A stretch of 64,000 bases of DNA from Tamarix chinensis. Lineage: Eukaryota; Streptophyta; Magnoliopsida; Caryophyllales; Tamaricaceae. Shown piece after piece: positions 13,774-27,762 of the stretch (position 1 is the first letter of the stretch; each line of letters opens with the position of its first letter). The notes under the pieces are model-generated. The model was not told the DNA's origin and ran no database searches. It was given only the letters and a program-made list of their open reading frames with translations. The stretch lies in assembly GCA_030549775.1 (NCBI GenBank), contig CM060175.1, positions 2,666,564 through 2,730,563 of the forward strand. The letters are read 5' to 3'. The position numbers and the translations under genes are program-made.

Positions 13774-16700
13774 GTAATCGATTAGTTTAGAATCTAGGAT
13801 TGGATCTTGGATTCTTGTTTATCAAAGCACATGCTTCTTAGCTAGTTCTTCATTTTTGACTTTCTTTGCATTTAAATCGCTAGTTTTGATTTTTTTTGAA
13901 CTAGATTGTATTGATATTTCACGACTCACGTTGATGGATGAATCAAGTGAAATCTCAAGACAATTGAAATTGAGATATTGTAAGAATTAGTTGCAGATGG
14001 AACGTAATTAGGAGCCTATTATGTGACAGAAACTAGAGCACGTCATATGTTGTTGTATATCTTCTAGTCTCTTGCGGGCTCATTAAGATTGGTCTGGAAC
14101 TTTGTTGGTGAAGTATGTAAAGTTTGTACCTTTTATTTGAGTGCTGGTGGCGCTTGGAGCATGTAAGACTTTGAAGGTTTATCTTATGCTCAGGTTGGAA
14201 AGAAGGAAGACTCGATTCTAGAGGAAGCAAATTTAGAATGAAATCTAGATATCATTAAAAATCTTATTGAATTAGGAGTCTAAAATATTTTTTGGATCTC
14301 AAATTTGAGTTTTCTATTGAAAGTTATGTAGATTTTACCGTACGACAATCAACCAAAAATTAGATTGGCGTGTTTATCTTTAAGTACACATTAAATTATA
14401 TTTTAATTAAATTGTTAATTTGATAGTTATTGATATTAGTTTGTTAAATATTAGTTAGCTAATTAGTTTGCTTAGTATTTGTCTTTATTGAGATTTAATT
14501 AAGTTTGTTACTATTGATGAATATTATTCACATAAACAATGCTGTGGATGGTATTTAAGTTATTAAGAGTTTTTATCTTATATAGTTAGTTATCTTATTA
14601 AGGAGGTTAGGCTTGAGGATGTTATCATATGACTTATAAAAGCTTGTAATATCACGTTTGATTTCCATGTGGAGTTTGAATAAAATTTGAGTTTTAATAA
14701 CTTATTTCTCTATGGGAGATTTCCTTCTTGTTTATGATTTCTATGTGAATCATAAACTAGATTTCCCTTTTAACTATCGTATATGTATGTATGATAACCG
14801 AGAGACCCACTTAATTATTTTCTCGAGCTTAATTAAGGTATCATTTGGTATATGTAGTTTGACTCACTAAAAGAGTCAAACTTCCTAATAACTTATTTAT
14901 GGAAAAGTATCTGATTGAGGATATTCTGTATCAATGTTTGGTTTACCTAAGGAAAAAGAGTTATATTAATTTATTTTTTTAATTCTGTTATGTGAGAGAG
15001 AAAAGAAATAGAATAGAAATACTCCTTATTGAGGTATTGTCAGTCAACAATTTCTTTATAAAATGTATAGGAAGGGAATCAAAAGGAAGTCCAACTTGCT
15101 TTTGACGTTATTAGTCAATTTGTGCTAAACAACATTAAAATTCATACTTTCTAGGAAGTTCTACTTCCTCATCATATCTTTCTTGTACCAAACAAGGTCT
15201 AAGAGGAGCTTGTAATAATTTAATAATTACATTCATATCCAACTCATCCATAAAACTGAATATTCATCAAACCAACCATTTCGCTACACATCAGTTGGCA
15301 TGGAACCGTTAAAGGATTTTTTTTTTTTAGGGTATAATATACATATATTCCAGGGATTGTTGACATAGTTTGTACTTGGTTGATCATGATTTCTTAGATT
15401 ATGTTATGATGACCATTGTTAATGTTTCCAACTTTACTATGCATTAGATCTTTAAACTTTAGTTTATGAATTTCAAATTTTGAACATCATTCTAAACTAT
15501 CACCATTGAATTAATGGCGGAGTTGGACTTTTGGTTCTATGAAGTCACCCTATTACTATATATATATATTCACACTATAATACATCAAATATTAATAATA
15601 CTATATTAATTTTTATTATTAATTTCCAATATTTACATATGAGCAGGGAGTTCCATTACTAGCATTATCAAGCACATGTTCCTTTTAAATGTCATAAAAG
15701 ATAATTAGGCTTATCTGAACCTTGTAGTTTAGTGACTAAAGTAGTTATCTTGACTCAAGTAATCAAACAATAGCAACATTATAACAAAACAAAATATTTT
15801 TAATTCACCAAATCAACATGTTCACTATAATTATGCTTTACAATTTTTTGGTAATAGAACCACACTTGATCTATCCATTTTTAATTATGAAAATATAAAA
15901 TATTCAAAAAATATTTATATTACCAAATCAAGTAATTTAACAAAATTGTACTTTTAATTTTGTAGGTTACATTGCGAATAAAGGCTAGTAGCTAAGTAAT
16001 ATATAAGCTAAAAAAATAGTATGAAGAATTAAACATAAAAAACTAGCAAATAGTTGAGAGCTAGAAAAAGTAGGCAACTATACTTCACATAGTTGTTAGG
16101 CTTTTGGGACTTGAAATTTGCCTTATTCAGTCATGACATACTGGGGCTTGAAATTTGTTTTTCAAAGATCAATGCTAGCTAAAGATGGGGCTTAAAATGT
16201 TATTTTAATTAAAGAAGAGTTGAGGATTGGCGAAAAGGGATGGTAGGACATGAACACCTATCCTCACGAGCATTAGGAAGGGGTTGCATCTATGCATCCA
16301 CCAAATCATTTGTAAACAAATATCAAGATATTGTCTATAAAAGTTGGAGTCCCATTGTGCCGCCCCATAACACCATGCAAAAGCCCCATTTGACCCTTGA
16401 CATCTATTAATTTTTTCGTAATTAATTAATTTTATTGATACCAAATGCATGGTGAGCAATACATCTATAGTTTCGAATATAGGCTAATATGGTTGGCATC
16501 TATCTAATCTATCAAAGTAGTCCGTATACCTCTCACCATATGATACTATAAAGCCTAGAGACTTTTAGCATCTAAATTATAAGCATGACAATATGTTATG
16601 CGAACCTTGTAGCCATATATCTATGATCCCATAGAGCGCAAAGAAACATGTATCACTATATGACCCAGATGAACTAACAACGGATCCATATCAAAATGCA

Positions 16701-19700
16701 AGGGTACGATCCACTCACAACAATAAGATAATCGAGGTCATGACTTAGTTTTGGAGGTAGTGGTGCTTGGGCAACATTCAAGCAGCGAAACCATTAGCAA
16801 CTACATAAAACACATTTATCAAAACCACTACCAATAGTAATTAGCTCAGAATTTTTCCTATAACCTATCAAACTTGTAAGTCATGAAGATCATTGCATAG
16901 CAATCAAGGCGCTAGTCATCAATCAAATACCAAAACCAAATATGAAGCACGGAAGAGTCAAGGCAAACAACCTCCTCCTCAAAAATACCACCTACGGTAA
17001 TTAACTTGACATTACCTACTATCCTTACCAAACTCAAAATTTTAGTTGCTATTATGAGCCGGAGACTCACCTATTAAACCTCCACAACAAACCTTGCCAC
17101 AATTGATCATCCTATTGAAACAATAACCAACATTCAACTTTATATGGAGCAACCAATCTTATGAAGGAACAACATGTATGATCCTTATCCACTTATAAGG
17201 TGGTGGTACCTAAGTGTCACTCAAGCAACAAAACTAGCAGTAGTAGAATGAAGAATACAAGAGTCAATAACACCTACACCAAAACACACATCGATAGGCA
17301 TCAAAACCTTTAATAACACATGAAGCATTGGAGACATAAGAAGATTGACACCTATAGTAGTTAGCTATCCCAGAACTATACACTCAAGGTCACACTAGCA
17401 TGTCAGGACCACATAAAATGGTGTGGGGTAGGCTAAACATCTAGTTAAGAGCTAAACCTTTGGCAATATCCTTTAGCCCATATGATAACATACCAATTCT
17501 AGCAAAGAGCTCAAACCTACAATAGCTAAGTGTCATAAACATTAGTGGGATAATGTTCCTCTATACCCTTGAGTCGTTTCTACCATGGGTCAATTGCACT
17601 CTTAGTATGTCAACCATAATGAGCCAACACCACCACCATCTGAGGGATTGGCTCCCATATCATTGTCTTTAACCAAGAAGAGGACCTGGTTTTTCCATAT
17701 TAGTTAGGAGTGGACATAATACGACATGTAGGATGTTGTTAACAGACACCAGCCAAGTCTCAAAACATTCAGTGGCAACATGAATCACTATCAAGGGTAG
17801 GGCAACCCACTACCACAAAGGGCACCACTTTTGGCAATTAACTTCAGACCTGTGAATCAAGAATTCCCATATGATGGCATAAAGCATTTAAAAAAGAATT
17901 CCATCAATATTCTTAATTCCCAACTATCCTCAACACGGGTCAAATATGATTCCTGTGGGATATCTCTCCCACATTCCCCTCGAGTGGCTCGAATTGAGTA
18001 AACACATTTCATTGAGCGAGGCATATAAGCTGCATCTCAACATATCACTAGGTTTAGCCTATATTTATACACTTGAACTAAATTGAACCAAGCAACTCGA
18101 GCAAGCCATAGGAACATACCTCAAAGCGGATGATTTATACATCTTTAATTGTTGCTACTATTTTTAGTTCACTAATCTAGGTGTCCTATTTAATTTTTTT
18201 TCCCGCCCCTTAAACTTGAATATTGTCATAGGCCTTTTGTTACTATCCAATTATATTATCTAGATTGATGATGCAAAGCATAATCTTAAATTTTTTAACT
18301 ATGTCCACCTTCAATGGTATTGTCATGATATCAACAAGTTCTCTAGACTTGCAGAATTCGAATTCTATCTCCATTCTTAACAAATTCACATATGTAATGA
18401 TATGTGATGTCAATGTGCTTGCTTCTTCCAAAGAAATTAAAAAAGAAAAAAAAAAGGGGGATTTTTAGCTATTATCAAAAGATGATAGTTGTTGGAACCT
18501 TTTGTTCATGCTTTAGTTTCCCTAACATTCAACAAAGCCAAACTGCTTGGCATGCTACTATATATTATACTGCTCTTGTTGACAAATTATCCACTGATTG
18601 CTCTTTGTAACGCCAAGAAAAAAACTTCATTTTCAATATGAAAGGTGTATCCATATGTACTTTTGTGAGTCTCAATATCTCATGTTGAGTCATTGTTTGT
18701 GTATCATTTGTGCTTAAATTTATCGTAACTTCCATGGAAAATGCCATGATTTCGATTACCCTTAAGATGGCATAAATTCTACTTAGTCGCCGCTTCTCTA
18801 TAAAATGATTGAGCAACCCAACTCCATAAGCAATGTCTAACCTAATGGAAGTGAAATAACGCAAGCTACTCAGTATGCTGATAAAATAAGCTGCATTTAC
18901 CACTTCGCTACCTTGTTTCATATGTTTGAGTCCTTCTACAAATGGAGTTTGCATTGGAGGCTGGTTCCATCTCTAACTTTTTCAAGAGATCATTTGCATA
19001 TTTCTTCTAGCAAACAAATGTACCTTCTTTTGCTTATTTCTTTGAATTCCATGAACATTGCTTTTGACTTGACATATAATGTATGCAAGGGCATTTTCAA
19101 AAGCCATCTTGCAATCAGTGTGCCTAATAGTGATAGTACTAAGAATGATGTGCTTGTTTTCAACCATACAAAGATTTCTCAAGGCATTAAACTTTGTTCT
19201 TGTGTCCTTTTCTTCAGAAAACCTGCCGGTCGTTCAACAAAAGTCTTTTCTTTTAGTACACTATTTGAAAATGTTGATGGAGTTTCCACTTGTTTTGGTC
19301 TGCAAGAGATAAAATCATTGAAATAGTATCTATTCTAGAAACATGGTCTAATATGTTGAAATAATCAATTCTTGGCTTTTGCTTGTAGCTTTTGACCATC
19401 AGTCTTGCTTTGTAACAACCTATATGCCCATGTGGTATGTACTTTATCTTGTATACTCATTTGTCTATTGTAAGGTCTCTCTCTTTATTTGTTTATTTAT
19501 TATTATTTTTATAACAATCTACATGCCCATGCGGCATGTACTTTATCTTGTATATCTGATTCCTATTAGTTTTTCCCTGGCTAAGAAATAAGCTTCCAAG
19601 TTTCTGGATTGAGTGAATGCCTTCATTTATAGCTTTGATTCATTTTCCATTAGGTGCAACTAGGGTTGTAAATGAAAAGAGCTGGCTCGTGAGTGTTTTG

Positions 19701-22700
19701 GGCTTGGCTCGTTTAATAAAGGAGCCATGTTTGAGCATGCAAATTTTGCACACGAGCTCATTTACAATACGAAGTTTGCGAGCTAGCTCGGCTTGGCTTG
19801 ATTTGGCTCGGCTTGACTCAGCTTAGCTCAACTTGTTTATAAATGAGCCAAGCCTCAGTATTATTTTTAGGCTCGTTTATTGAAAAAGATGGGCTTGAGC
19901 CCCACCTTGGCTCGGCTCTTTTACAACCCTAGTTGTAGCATCTTTATGAGAAATTAGATCACAATAAGAAAACCACAATCAATTTTCTAATGATTCATCA
20001 TATGGGATATCATCACCATTATCTTGCAATCATGCAATCCTGCATTCAAGGTCACACGTTCTTTGAGGGAATCAACTATCACAATAAAGTGTCGACCTAT
20101 GATGTTTGATTGTTAGTTGAGGATTGAGTTTGTGGATATTTCATGATACTACTTTTGTCATCATTCTTATTCTACCGACATGCTTCATCTTCTATAGATT
20201 GAACATCCTACTTATTATCACCTCTCTTTGAGTGGGTTATATGGCTTACAACTCTTTGTTGTGTCACTTTGTCCAATGAAGATTCGGTTTTGACTTTTGT
20301 CTTTAAGTTTTCTTCTCTATTCATCAGCTATATGGCCATAGGCAAAACACCAAAATGCTTGCAAGTGTAAGACATGTAGTTTGTTCCCACTCCAAGCTTC
20401 TTTTGGAATCCTACACTCTTTTGTTAGACAACTGAGCAAGAAATGTACATCATGAGAAATAGCCCTTGTCTAAAAAGGCTTTGAAGATTTAGCTTTTAAC
20501 ATGCTTTTGGCCATCTAAGATGCTCTACTTTTCCTATAAAGATGGCAGATAATTGATGTTGGATTGAATATATAGGATGCAAATTCTTCTCCTTAATCCA
20601 ATCTTAAAGTCTCTAAGGAAAACCATGTTGCTCTTTAATAATTGACTTGAATTCTTTGAACTTGATGAATGTTTTGCTTTTTCTTTTAATAAATAAATGC
20701 TAAAATTAACTACAAAAATTAGATAGTACCTTTTATGCCCAAGTGATTCTATTTTAACAGGCTGCTTAGCCTTCTACATTGTCCAAATGGATAGGAATCT
20801 TGATGATGTTTTCTAGTACCTTCATATAGACTATTAAGAGTATTAATCATAAGTATACCAAAGTTTATGAATAGGCTGAAGAAGCCACGATCGGCTTCTA
20901 TCTTATCTACTATTTTTAAATTGCTGCAAACTCATGGATGTTCATGTGTTATGAGACAAAGGAAATACGCAGTTCTTTGTTGTTTTCTCCTTGGCAATTG
21001 TTTTTTCATTCTTGGTCTTCGTATTGCCAATTCCACTCTCACCGTGAACTCTATGCCATTTTTCTAAAATTAACCCATGATTAACAAATCCCAAAGTAGA
21101 CCAAACTGCATTCCATCTAAATATGGCAATAACTTCCTTTTTAGTCATGCAATTATTGCGACCTATGTTAAGATACCAAATATTGCCATCTTTAGAGCCT
21201 TGTTTCGTAGCTAGGACCATATTTTTCCTCCACTTGAGCAGTGTTAGCACACTCTTTGTAACTTCATCCGACATTTTGATATAAAATATCTGAAATGATT
21301 ACGTTTGTGGCATTAGATCTTGCACTTGTCATGCACCAAACATGGCTTTCCATAACCTTGTGTAGAAATTGCTTTTGCTAGTCTAGTTGCTATTAGGTGC
21401 AAAAAGATATCCTCTGCCCTACATAGCCATGTTGTGTATCCACCACTATTGATCAAATTTCTCTATAGTGTAAATCATGCTTCAAGTTGGAATTATAGGT
21501 CCGTTGGTTCATTCATTACTCATATGAGAACAATGGGCTTGAGAACCTTTCAATTGACAATTTTAGTCTATCTTAGTAGATAATCAAAGCTTACGGTTAG
21601 GGATCAAATAATTTTTTGTACTACACTTTGATCTTTGATTTCTTCTCCATTACTTTACAATTGATTGACAACGGTTTGAATTTGATCTAAGTAAGCAAAA
21701 ACAAAGTTTGAGGCATTTATGTTTGGATACTCAAAGTTAGGTCTAAGCGTTTGCAAACAAACTTGTTTGACTAAATAATTACCTTTGTAAAATTTTCTCT
21801 GAATCTCCCACTCTTCATGTGATGTTTTTGATATTGATATTTTTGGAAATATCAATTCCTCCACTGCTTGGAAAATGACATACATTTTTCATCAATCCCT
21901 CTTCTGCATTTCCATTATTGTTTCATTCTCTTCCTTGAGTGACTCAAATATTGTTTGCACCACAATACAAAAATCTTGCTAGTCAAAAAACTATTAACTA
22001 ACGATCATTTTTTTTTTGCATTTAACATTTGAAGTTGCATTTACATTGTGCTGTTAGCTGCCATATTGCTATCAAACTTTGGCTCTAGCACCAAATACTA
22101 GGGATTGAAATATAAATACAAAATTTATTAAATAGATATATAGCTAAAATAGCATTAGGATTCTTTGGTGCACAATCTAAAAGATTTTTTTTTTGATGTG
22201 TTTCATTGAAGAAATTGTTTTATGAATGATAATTTACAACTACATGAGTGATGGTTGCTAATCCAGAAGTGCACGGCTTCGTTGTAGCATGTCAAGGTCG
22301 TATCTACAGGCACTTCGCAATTAATTACTGATTTTTATTATTTTAGCTATCTAGATCGTTAAAAAGTGGGAAAACGGATGTAAATAATAAAATGACTAAT
22401 AAGTTGTAGATTCTGAACCTATAGATGTAAATCCTAGAATTAAACTTCGACCTCGTTTTTGATATTCAAAAATGAATTAATAATATGTCGTAGTATAGTT
22501 CAAGATTACTGTGAACAATCGGTCAATTATAATTCACTAGCCTGTTTCAAGGTCTACGAATGTACCTAATCTAATTCATTGACTACTTTTGCGACTAATA
22601 AATTAGATTAAATCCATTAAACATCATCGATTAAATAGTCCCTAAGAATCAATTGTCTACTCTTGTGATCACTTGAATTCCTGTTTTGTAAATTAATTTT

Positions 22701-22736
22701 CCGACATTAATTTCAACCTTTTAGTTATAGACAACG

Positions 22737-22809
<73 letters not shown>

Positions 22810-25800
22810 ATTCAGATTTTATCAAACCCAGCTTATATCAATAATTTCTAACATACAAAACAGCCTATATGAACCATACATACATCATATAATTTAACTC
22901 ATTGTATTCATATCAAATAGAGCCTAGTTCAATTCTAGAAAAGATAATTACTTACTCATGAATTGAAAGAAATGTAGAAAATAGATATAATTGACATGCA
23001 TATTGCAGATATAATAAATAACGGAAAAGAGAATGAAAAGTTCAAATCATATTGGAGATAAAAACAGGGATCTGTAGAATTGAGATACACACTTGAATAA
23101 TCTTGATTGAAGAACAAATATTGCATAAGAATCCAAAGCAAATTACAATGAATTGTTTTTTATTGAGAATAATATAAAGAATTAAGCCTTCTTCCCCCCT
23201 CCCAATTTGTCGTTAACATTCTCTTTTTATACTCCCTTTGTTTAGACGTAGAAAAGAGTGGAAGGAGATGTGGGAGAAATTGTGCAAAGTGCTTATAACC
23301 GTTGGCTGCACTGGCTGGTCGTGCAGCTTTTCTTCTCTTGGCAAAATATACATGCACGGTTGTGCAAGGGTGTGCTGTGGTCGTGCAAGGAAATGCTGTG
23401 CGTAGTGTTGTTCGATAGTTGCACGACTGTGCAAGGTTGCATTGGCTGGCCGTGCAACTTTCGTTCTCTCGACATAATGATGATTTAGAGTTTACGGCTG
23501 TGCAGCTGGTTTTGCTGCAGCTGTGAAACATCCATTTCTTCCTCCTCTTACTTCCTCTGCTCCTCTTTTCAGCTCTTTGACCCTTTTTACTTCTCCAAAG
23601 ACATGTGAGGTTGATTATCTTCATTCAATGCTTTCCATGTTTAATTATTTTCTTGGTTCCATGCATCATTTCCTTAGATCTTTACGTTAGTGCGAAATTT
23701 CCTAAAAACCATTATCAAAAAAGCAGTAACACAAACAATATGCCAAACAAGACTACATAAATGAAGGGAAGCAGGATAAAAATATTGGAAAAATTCAATT
23801 TATCAATGAGCCAAATTATCATCTCTTAACTCCAAAGTGAATCCTATTTGAGGTTAACAGAAATGTAACGCCCCAAACAACCCTCAAGTTAGGAAGTGTC
23901 ACATGTCATTATTTATGCAGAAATTCATATAGGTAGCAAGGCTAGCAGAACAATATCCTTCAATTAATAATAATAATTCTTATAACTATGAGTAAAATAA
24001 TGCTATGAGTAAAATAATGTGGGTTCAATATGGAAAGTCATTAGAAATGATAATTAATGGTTTACAACCTAACTATGACATAACCATACCACCTACTGAA
24101 TGAAGCGATCAACTAAGAAAGTTCTATTTTACTGAGCTTCCATAATGACACCTAATCCTGCCCTTTGATCTCATGCTGCAAATCTAAAATGTTGAAAAGG
24201 AGTGAGCAAAACCATAGCACAGTAAGTAATTGACCCACTGGCCAAACAGTGATCAAGCATTTAACAAAATTTATCTCCAATATATATATACATATATGTA
24301 TGTATATTTTAAAACATACTCTTCAAAAAGAAATTAGGTAAATGAGGAATCTTAACAATTATAAAAGTCATATTGGTATTAAATCAGTAAAGCAGTTAAC
24401 CAAAACAATATATTACAAAATAGTTAGTAGAACCAGTCAGTTAGACAATATACAGTGTAATTGTGTCTGCAAGGAGCTCCGTGACTAGGGCACAATATTG
24501 TTAACTAATTGACAGTCCCCTTTTCATTTGTTGAGGGCCAATAAAATGCTCTAGGTGGTGCACTTCGAACAAAAACAGTATTGATTAATGATCCCACCCT
24601 GTCAAGTGAGGCTCCCCCCCCCCCCCAATTTGAGGCATAATAACTAAACAATTTTTTTTTTTGACAGAACAAGGTGTAATAACTTAAAACGGAAACATTG
24701 AACACTGATTAACATAAAATGCATTTGATCCCAATTTTAGTTTAAAATACAGTGTAACAAAGCAAGATAATTGATATGTGCAAATAGATAAGTTTTATGA
24801 AGAATATTTTATAAAACAAAGATAGAAATTTTACAAAGCAATAGACATCAAAATGGAAGGATTGATAGACAGATTAATTACTTGAATATGCAATTTGAAG
24901 AGATAAAAACAATGTCGGTTCTCTAATCAAACAATCTTCCAAGGGAAGACACAGTTGGAGGGCACCTAGTGAGAGAGAGAGAGAGAGAAAAGAAAGAGAA
25001 AAAGGAATGGGACTGATTTAGCAGAATTGCAACTGTAGAATGAAGGGAGAGAGAGAGAATGTAAGATAGATCAACCTATCTCAAATGGGTATATATAACA
25101 ATAGATGAGTGGTTTCACTAGTAGTAATTCACTATGTGGAATAAATGACCAGGCAACTCAAAAATCTCTTATACTAACTCTTTTTACTGTTAGGAGAATT
25201 AAAAGACTAGTGGTCACTTAATAGCTCACTTAAAAGCTTAAGACTAGTCAAGATTAAATTTGGGTGGCCTTTTTCAAGTATTATATTTTCATTGTGTTTT
25301 TTATTGTATATTTCTTATGCGCGCGTGCGCGCACACACATATTAAATTGCACGATTTTCACTTAATTTAGGTTTCTAGTGGTAACTTTGTTGTCTCATGC
25401 AGTGTGGCTCCTTGATTCTTATTTATGTCATGATTAGTTCTTCCTCCATTGCTTTCTTCTCATTTTGTATGATTTCTTGCAGACAATGCAATTCAAAACA
25501 TAGTCCTTGAAGCTCCGTGGTTCAAATCTAGTAGAAGGCTATGCGCATATATAAGCTGCAGTGCTTTACGAGAAGTTGATACATCTAGAGTTTTGGCAGA
25601 AATTCTTCACTCTCCAGCCAAAGGTACTGTGCTGCTTTTTGTAACCTTGCCTTCTTGGATATATACTTCACAATTGATAATCTCGTTTGAGGAGGATTAA
25701 TGATTCGTGTATCTTATGCTGCTGCCTGGACTCTACTTTGATCAATTGGATCTTGTTTTTAGTTGTAGTGAATGAGGTAAGTGCATGGGGAATCTTCCCA

Positions 25801-27730
25801 TGCCATGCGTTTGCTGAAATCCTTCTATAAGTTTTATGAATATGCTGTAAAACCACTGCTGTGGTTGCGATTGCTGTTTCAGTATTGCACTATTGATGGT
25901 GTTGCAGGATAAATTTTATATATCATGGTTGTTGCAGCATTTTTTTTTATTTCGCAACAGATACCAATAAATATTTATAAAATATTGGTAAATATTTGAT
26001 ATATCAGCAATTATTTCACCTCTTGCTTTTCCATTATCATTAATTAGTCCCATATATTGCTAACTTATGCCTTCCCCTTCTTTCCATTTCAAATTGGCAC
26101 CCTCCCTTTCATCTCTTACCTTTTAATTTCAAATTGAGAAGAAAAAGAAGAGGAGAGAAAAGAAGAAGTAGATCAAAAAGCATTTTAGATCTGCAAATTC
26201 AGACTTGAAAATTTGATGAGAGTTGAACAGGAATAATGGTTGGTGCTCAGTGGTCTTCAAATGGTAAGGATGGGTGCTTGGTATCTTCAAGTGGCAAGAA
26301 TTGTCCATGAGAGCGAGTTATATGCTTACAAAAATGGGGAGGTGAATATGGCTATTTCACTTGATTTATTGAGTTTTTGCTTGTTGATATATATTGGGTG
26401 ATGAACATGTGATTTCTGCTCTGGTAGATCTTTTGAAATGATCTGGTTTTATTGCTTTACTTTTTTGTGCTTGTTGAAGATTTTGTGAGGTCAAAGATGA
26501 AGCTATGGTGATGTTGAAGATGAAGTTGAATATGATATGGTGAATATGAAGATATCCAAAATTAGATTATAAAATTTGAGAATTAGATATAAATACCCAA
26601 TTATTTTAACACCACTAGATTACATTCTAACAGAAGGATAGATGGTGTAGGAAACCATTAATATAGAGGTATTTGATGCAAAAATTGACACTAGGCATAT
26701 GGTATAGTTTTGCGAAAAGAAAAGGGTAGCTAGTCTGCCAGTGTGATATCCATATCCCTAATATAAAGTTATCATCTTGTGTTATTTGGCCTATAAATAG
26801 CGATCTATGTACTCTTGCTTTCAGAGTTGAATATTATTTGTGATGTTTACAAAGAAGATAAGGCTAGTGTGGCCTCGCATCATGGGTTCATTATTTTGCA
26901 TGCATTACTAAAGCAATCCATGCTCCTATACATTTTAATGTTACTGTATATGTATTCAGTTGCAGACAATCTTGAGCAACATGTGAAGAGGCTTTATGTA
27001 CCAAGAGTGGAGGATAAGAAGAGTCACATGAGAATGTTCAAGATCTCAAGCATTGACGACCTTATTCCTAATTCGATGAACATCTTGGAACCAGCACCTG
27101 TAGATAGTAGTGGGAACCAACGTGAAGATGGTATTTTTTTTTTTTTGGCCTTACATTTGATTCTCTTAATCAACTTGCTCTTTATGTATCTTTGCTGGCC
27201 ATTTAGGTTTCTCTATTTTTTGGTAAATGATATGTTTCTCTTGAATCTTTGTTTTGGTCTTTATATTTATTGTATTATTCATTTCAGTTGATTAACATTA
27301 TTTTGGTTTCACTATTGCCACTTTCTTAATTTTCCTTCTTTTGCCAAACAATCAAACAACGTTCAACTTAGAAGCAGTAGAGTCAGCTGAAAACTAAATG
27401 TGTTGTGGTATCTGTCATTTGGAAGTCTGTAAAAATTGCCTGAAAAAGCTGCCTATTTTCCCCGTTTTTCTTGGACAAGCTGATGAACTGGTATCACATT
27501 CTGCTCTGGATAAGAGGGAAATAGGCTTGTTAGACATCTCTTACTCAACAAACAAGTATTATTTTGGTTATTTCCATGAAAATTGGCACTATTTTCCAAC
27601 TTGATCTGATAAATAATGATAATAACATGTTTTGGGTTTATATTTGGAATGTTCTGTTCAGATGACTTTACACTGTTAGGAATGAGGGAACAAGAAAATG
27701 ACGATGCTCAGAAAACTAAGAAATAGCAAC

Positions 27731-27762
<32 letters not shown>

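Larger units (their letters stand above)
17950..22330 (-). mobile_element. Decayed Ty1/copia retrotransposon in 5-FCL intron 1
   Basis: Read on the minus strand, the parts lie in copia order. A primer-binding-like TTTGGTGCTAGAGCC maps to 22081-22095. A gag-like frame (21655-21885, [10 protein letters not shown]..., LQTLRPNFE) follows. A protease region (20942-21274) has IWYLNIG, where intact elements have the DTG/DSG triad. An RT/RNase H segment lies at 18565-18954 ([19 protein letters not shown]). The C-terminal tail is at 18243-18431 ([19 protein letters not shown]). A purine-rich tract (aagtttaaggggcggg on minus) at about 18200-18222 fits the polypurine tract, with LTR-like sequence beyond on both sides. 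Many stops and frameshifts make it dead. LTR limits are estimates. Confidence 0.75.

Noticed and set aside
22741..22808. CRISPR-like array
   Set aside because: It is a GATA microsatellite; no spaced repeats of CRISPR type occur in the window, which is plant nuclear DNA.
23160..23624. 154-aa minus frame as a gene
   Set aside because: It covers an imperfect tandem of gtgcaa-rich sequence inside intron 1, has overlapping alternative frames, and no recognised domain.
27398..27604. 68-aa frame with CCGIC..CKNC cysteines
   Set aside because: Too short for a zinc-binding domain, no flanking exons, and it lies in intron 3.
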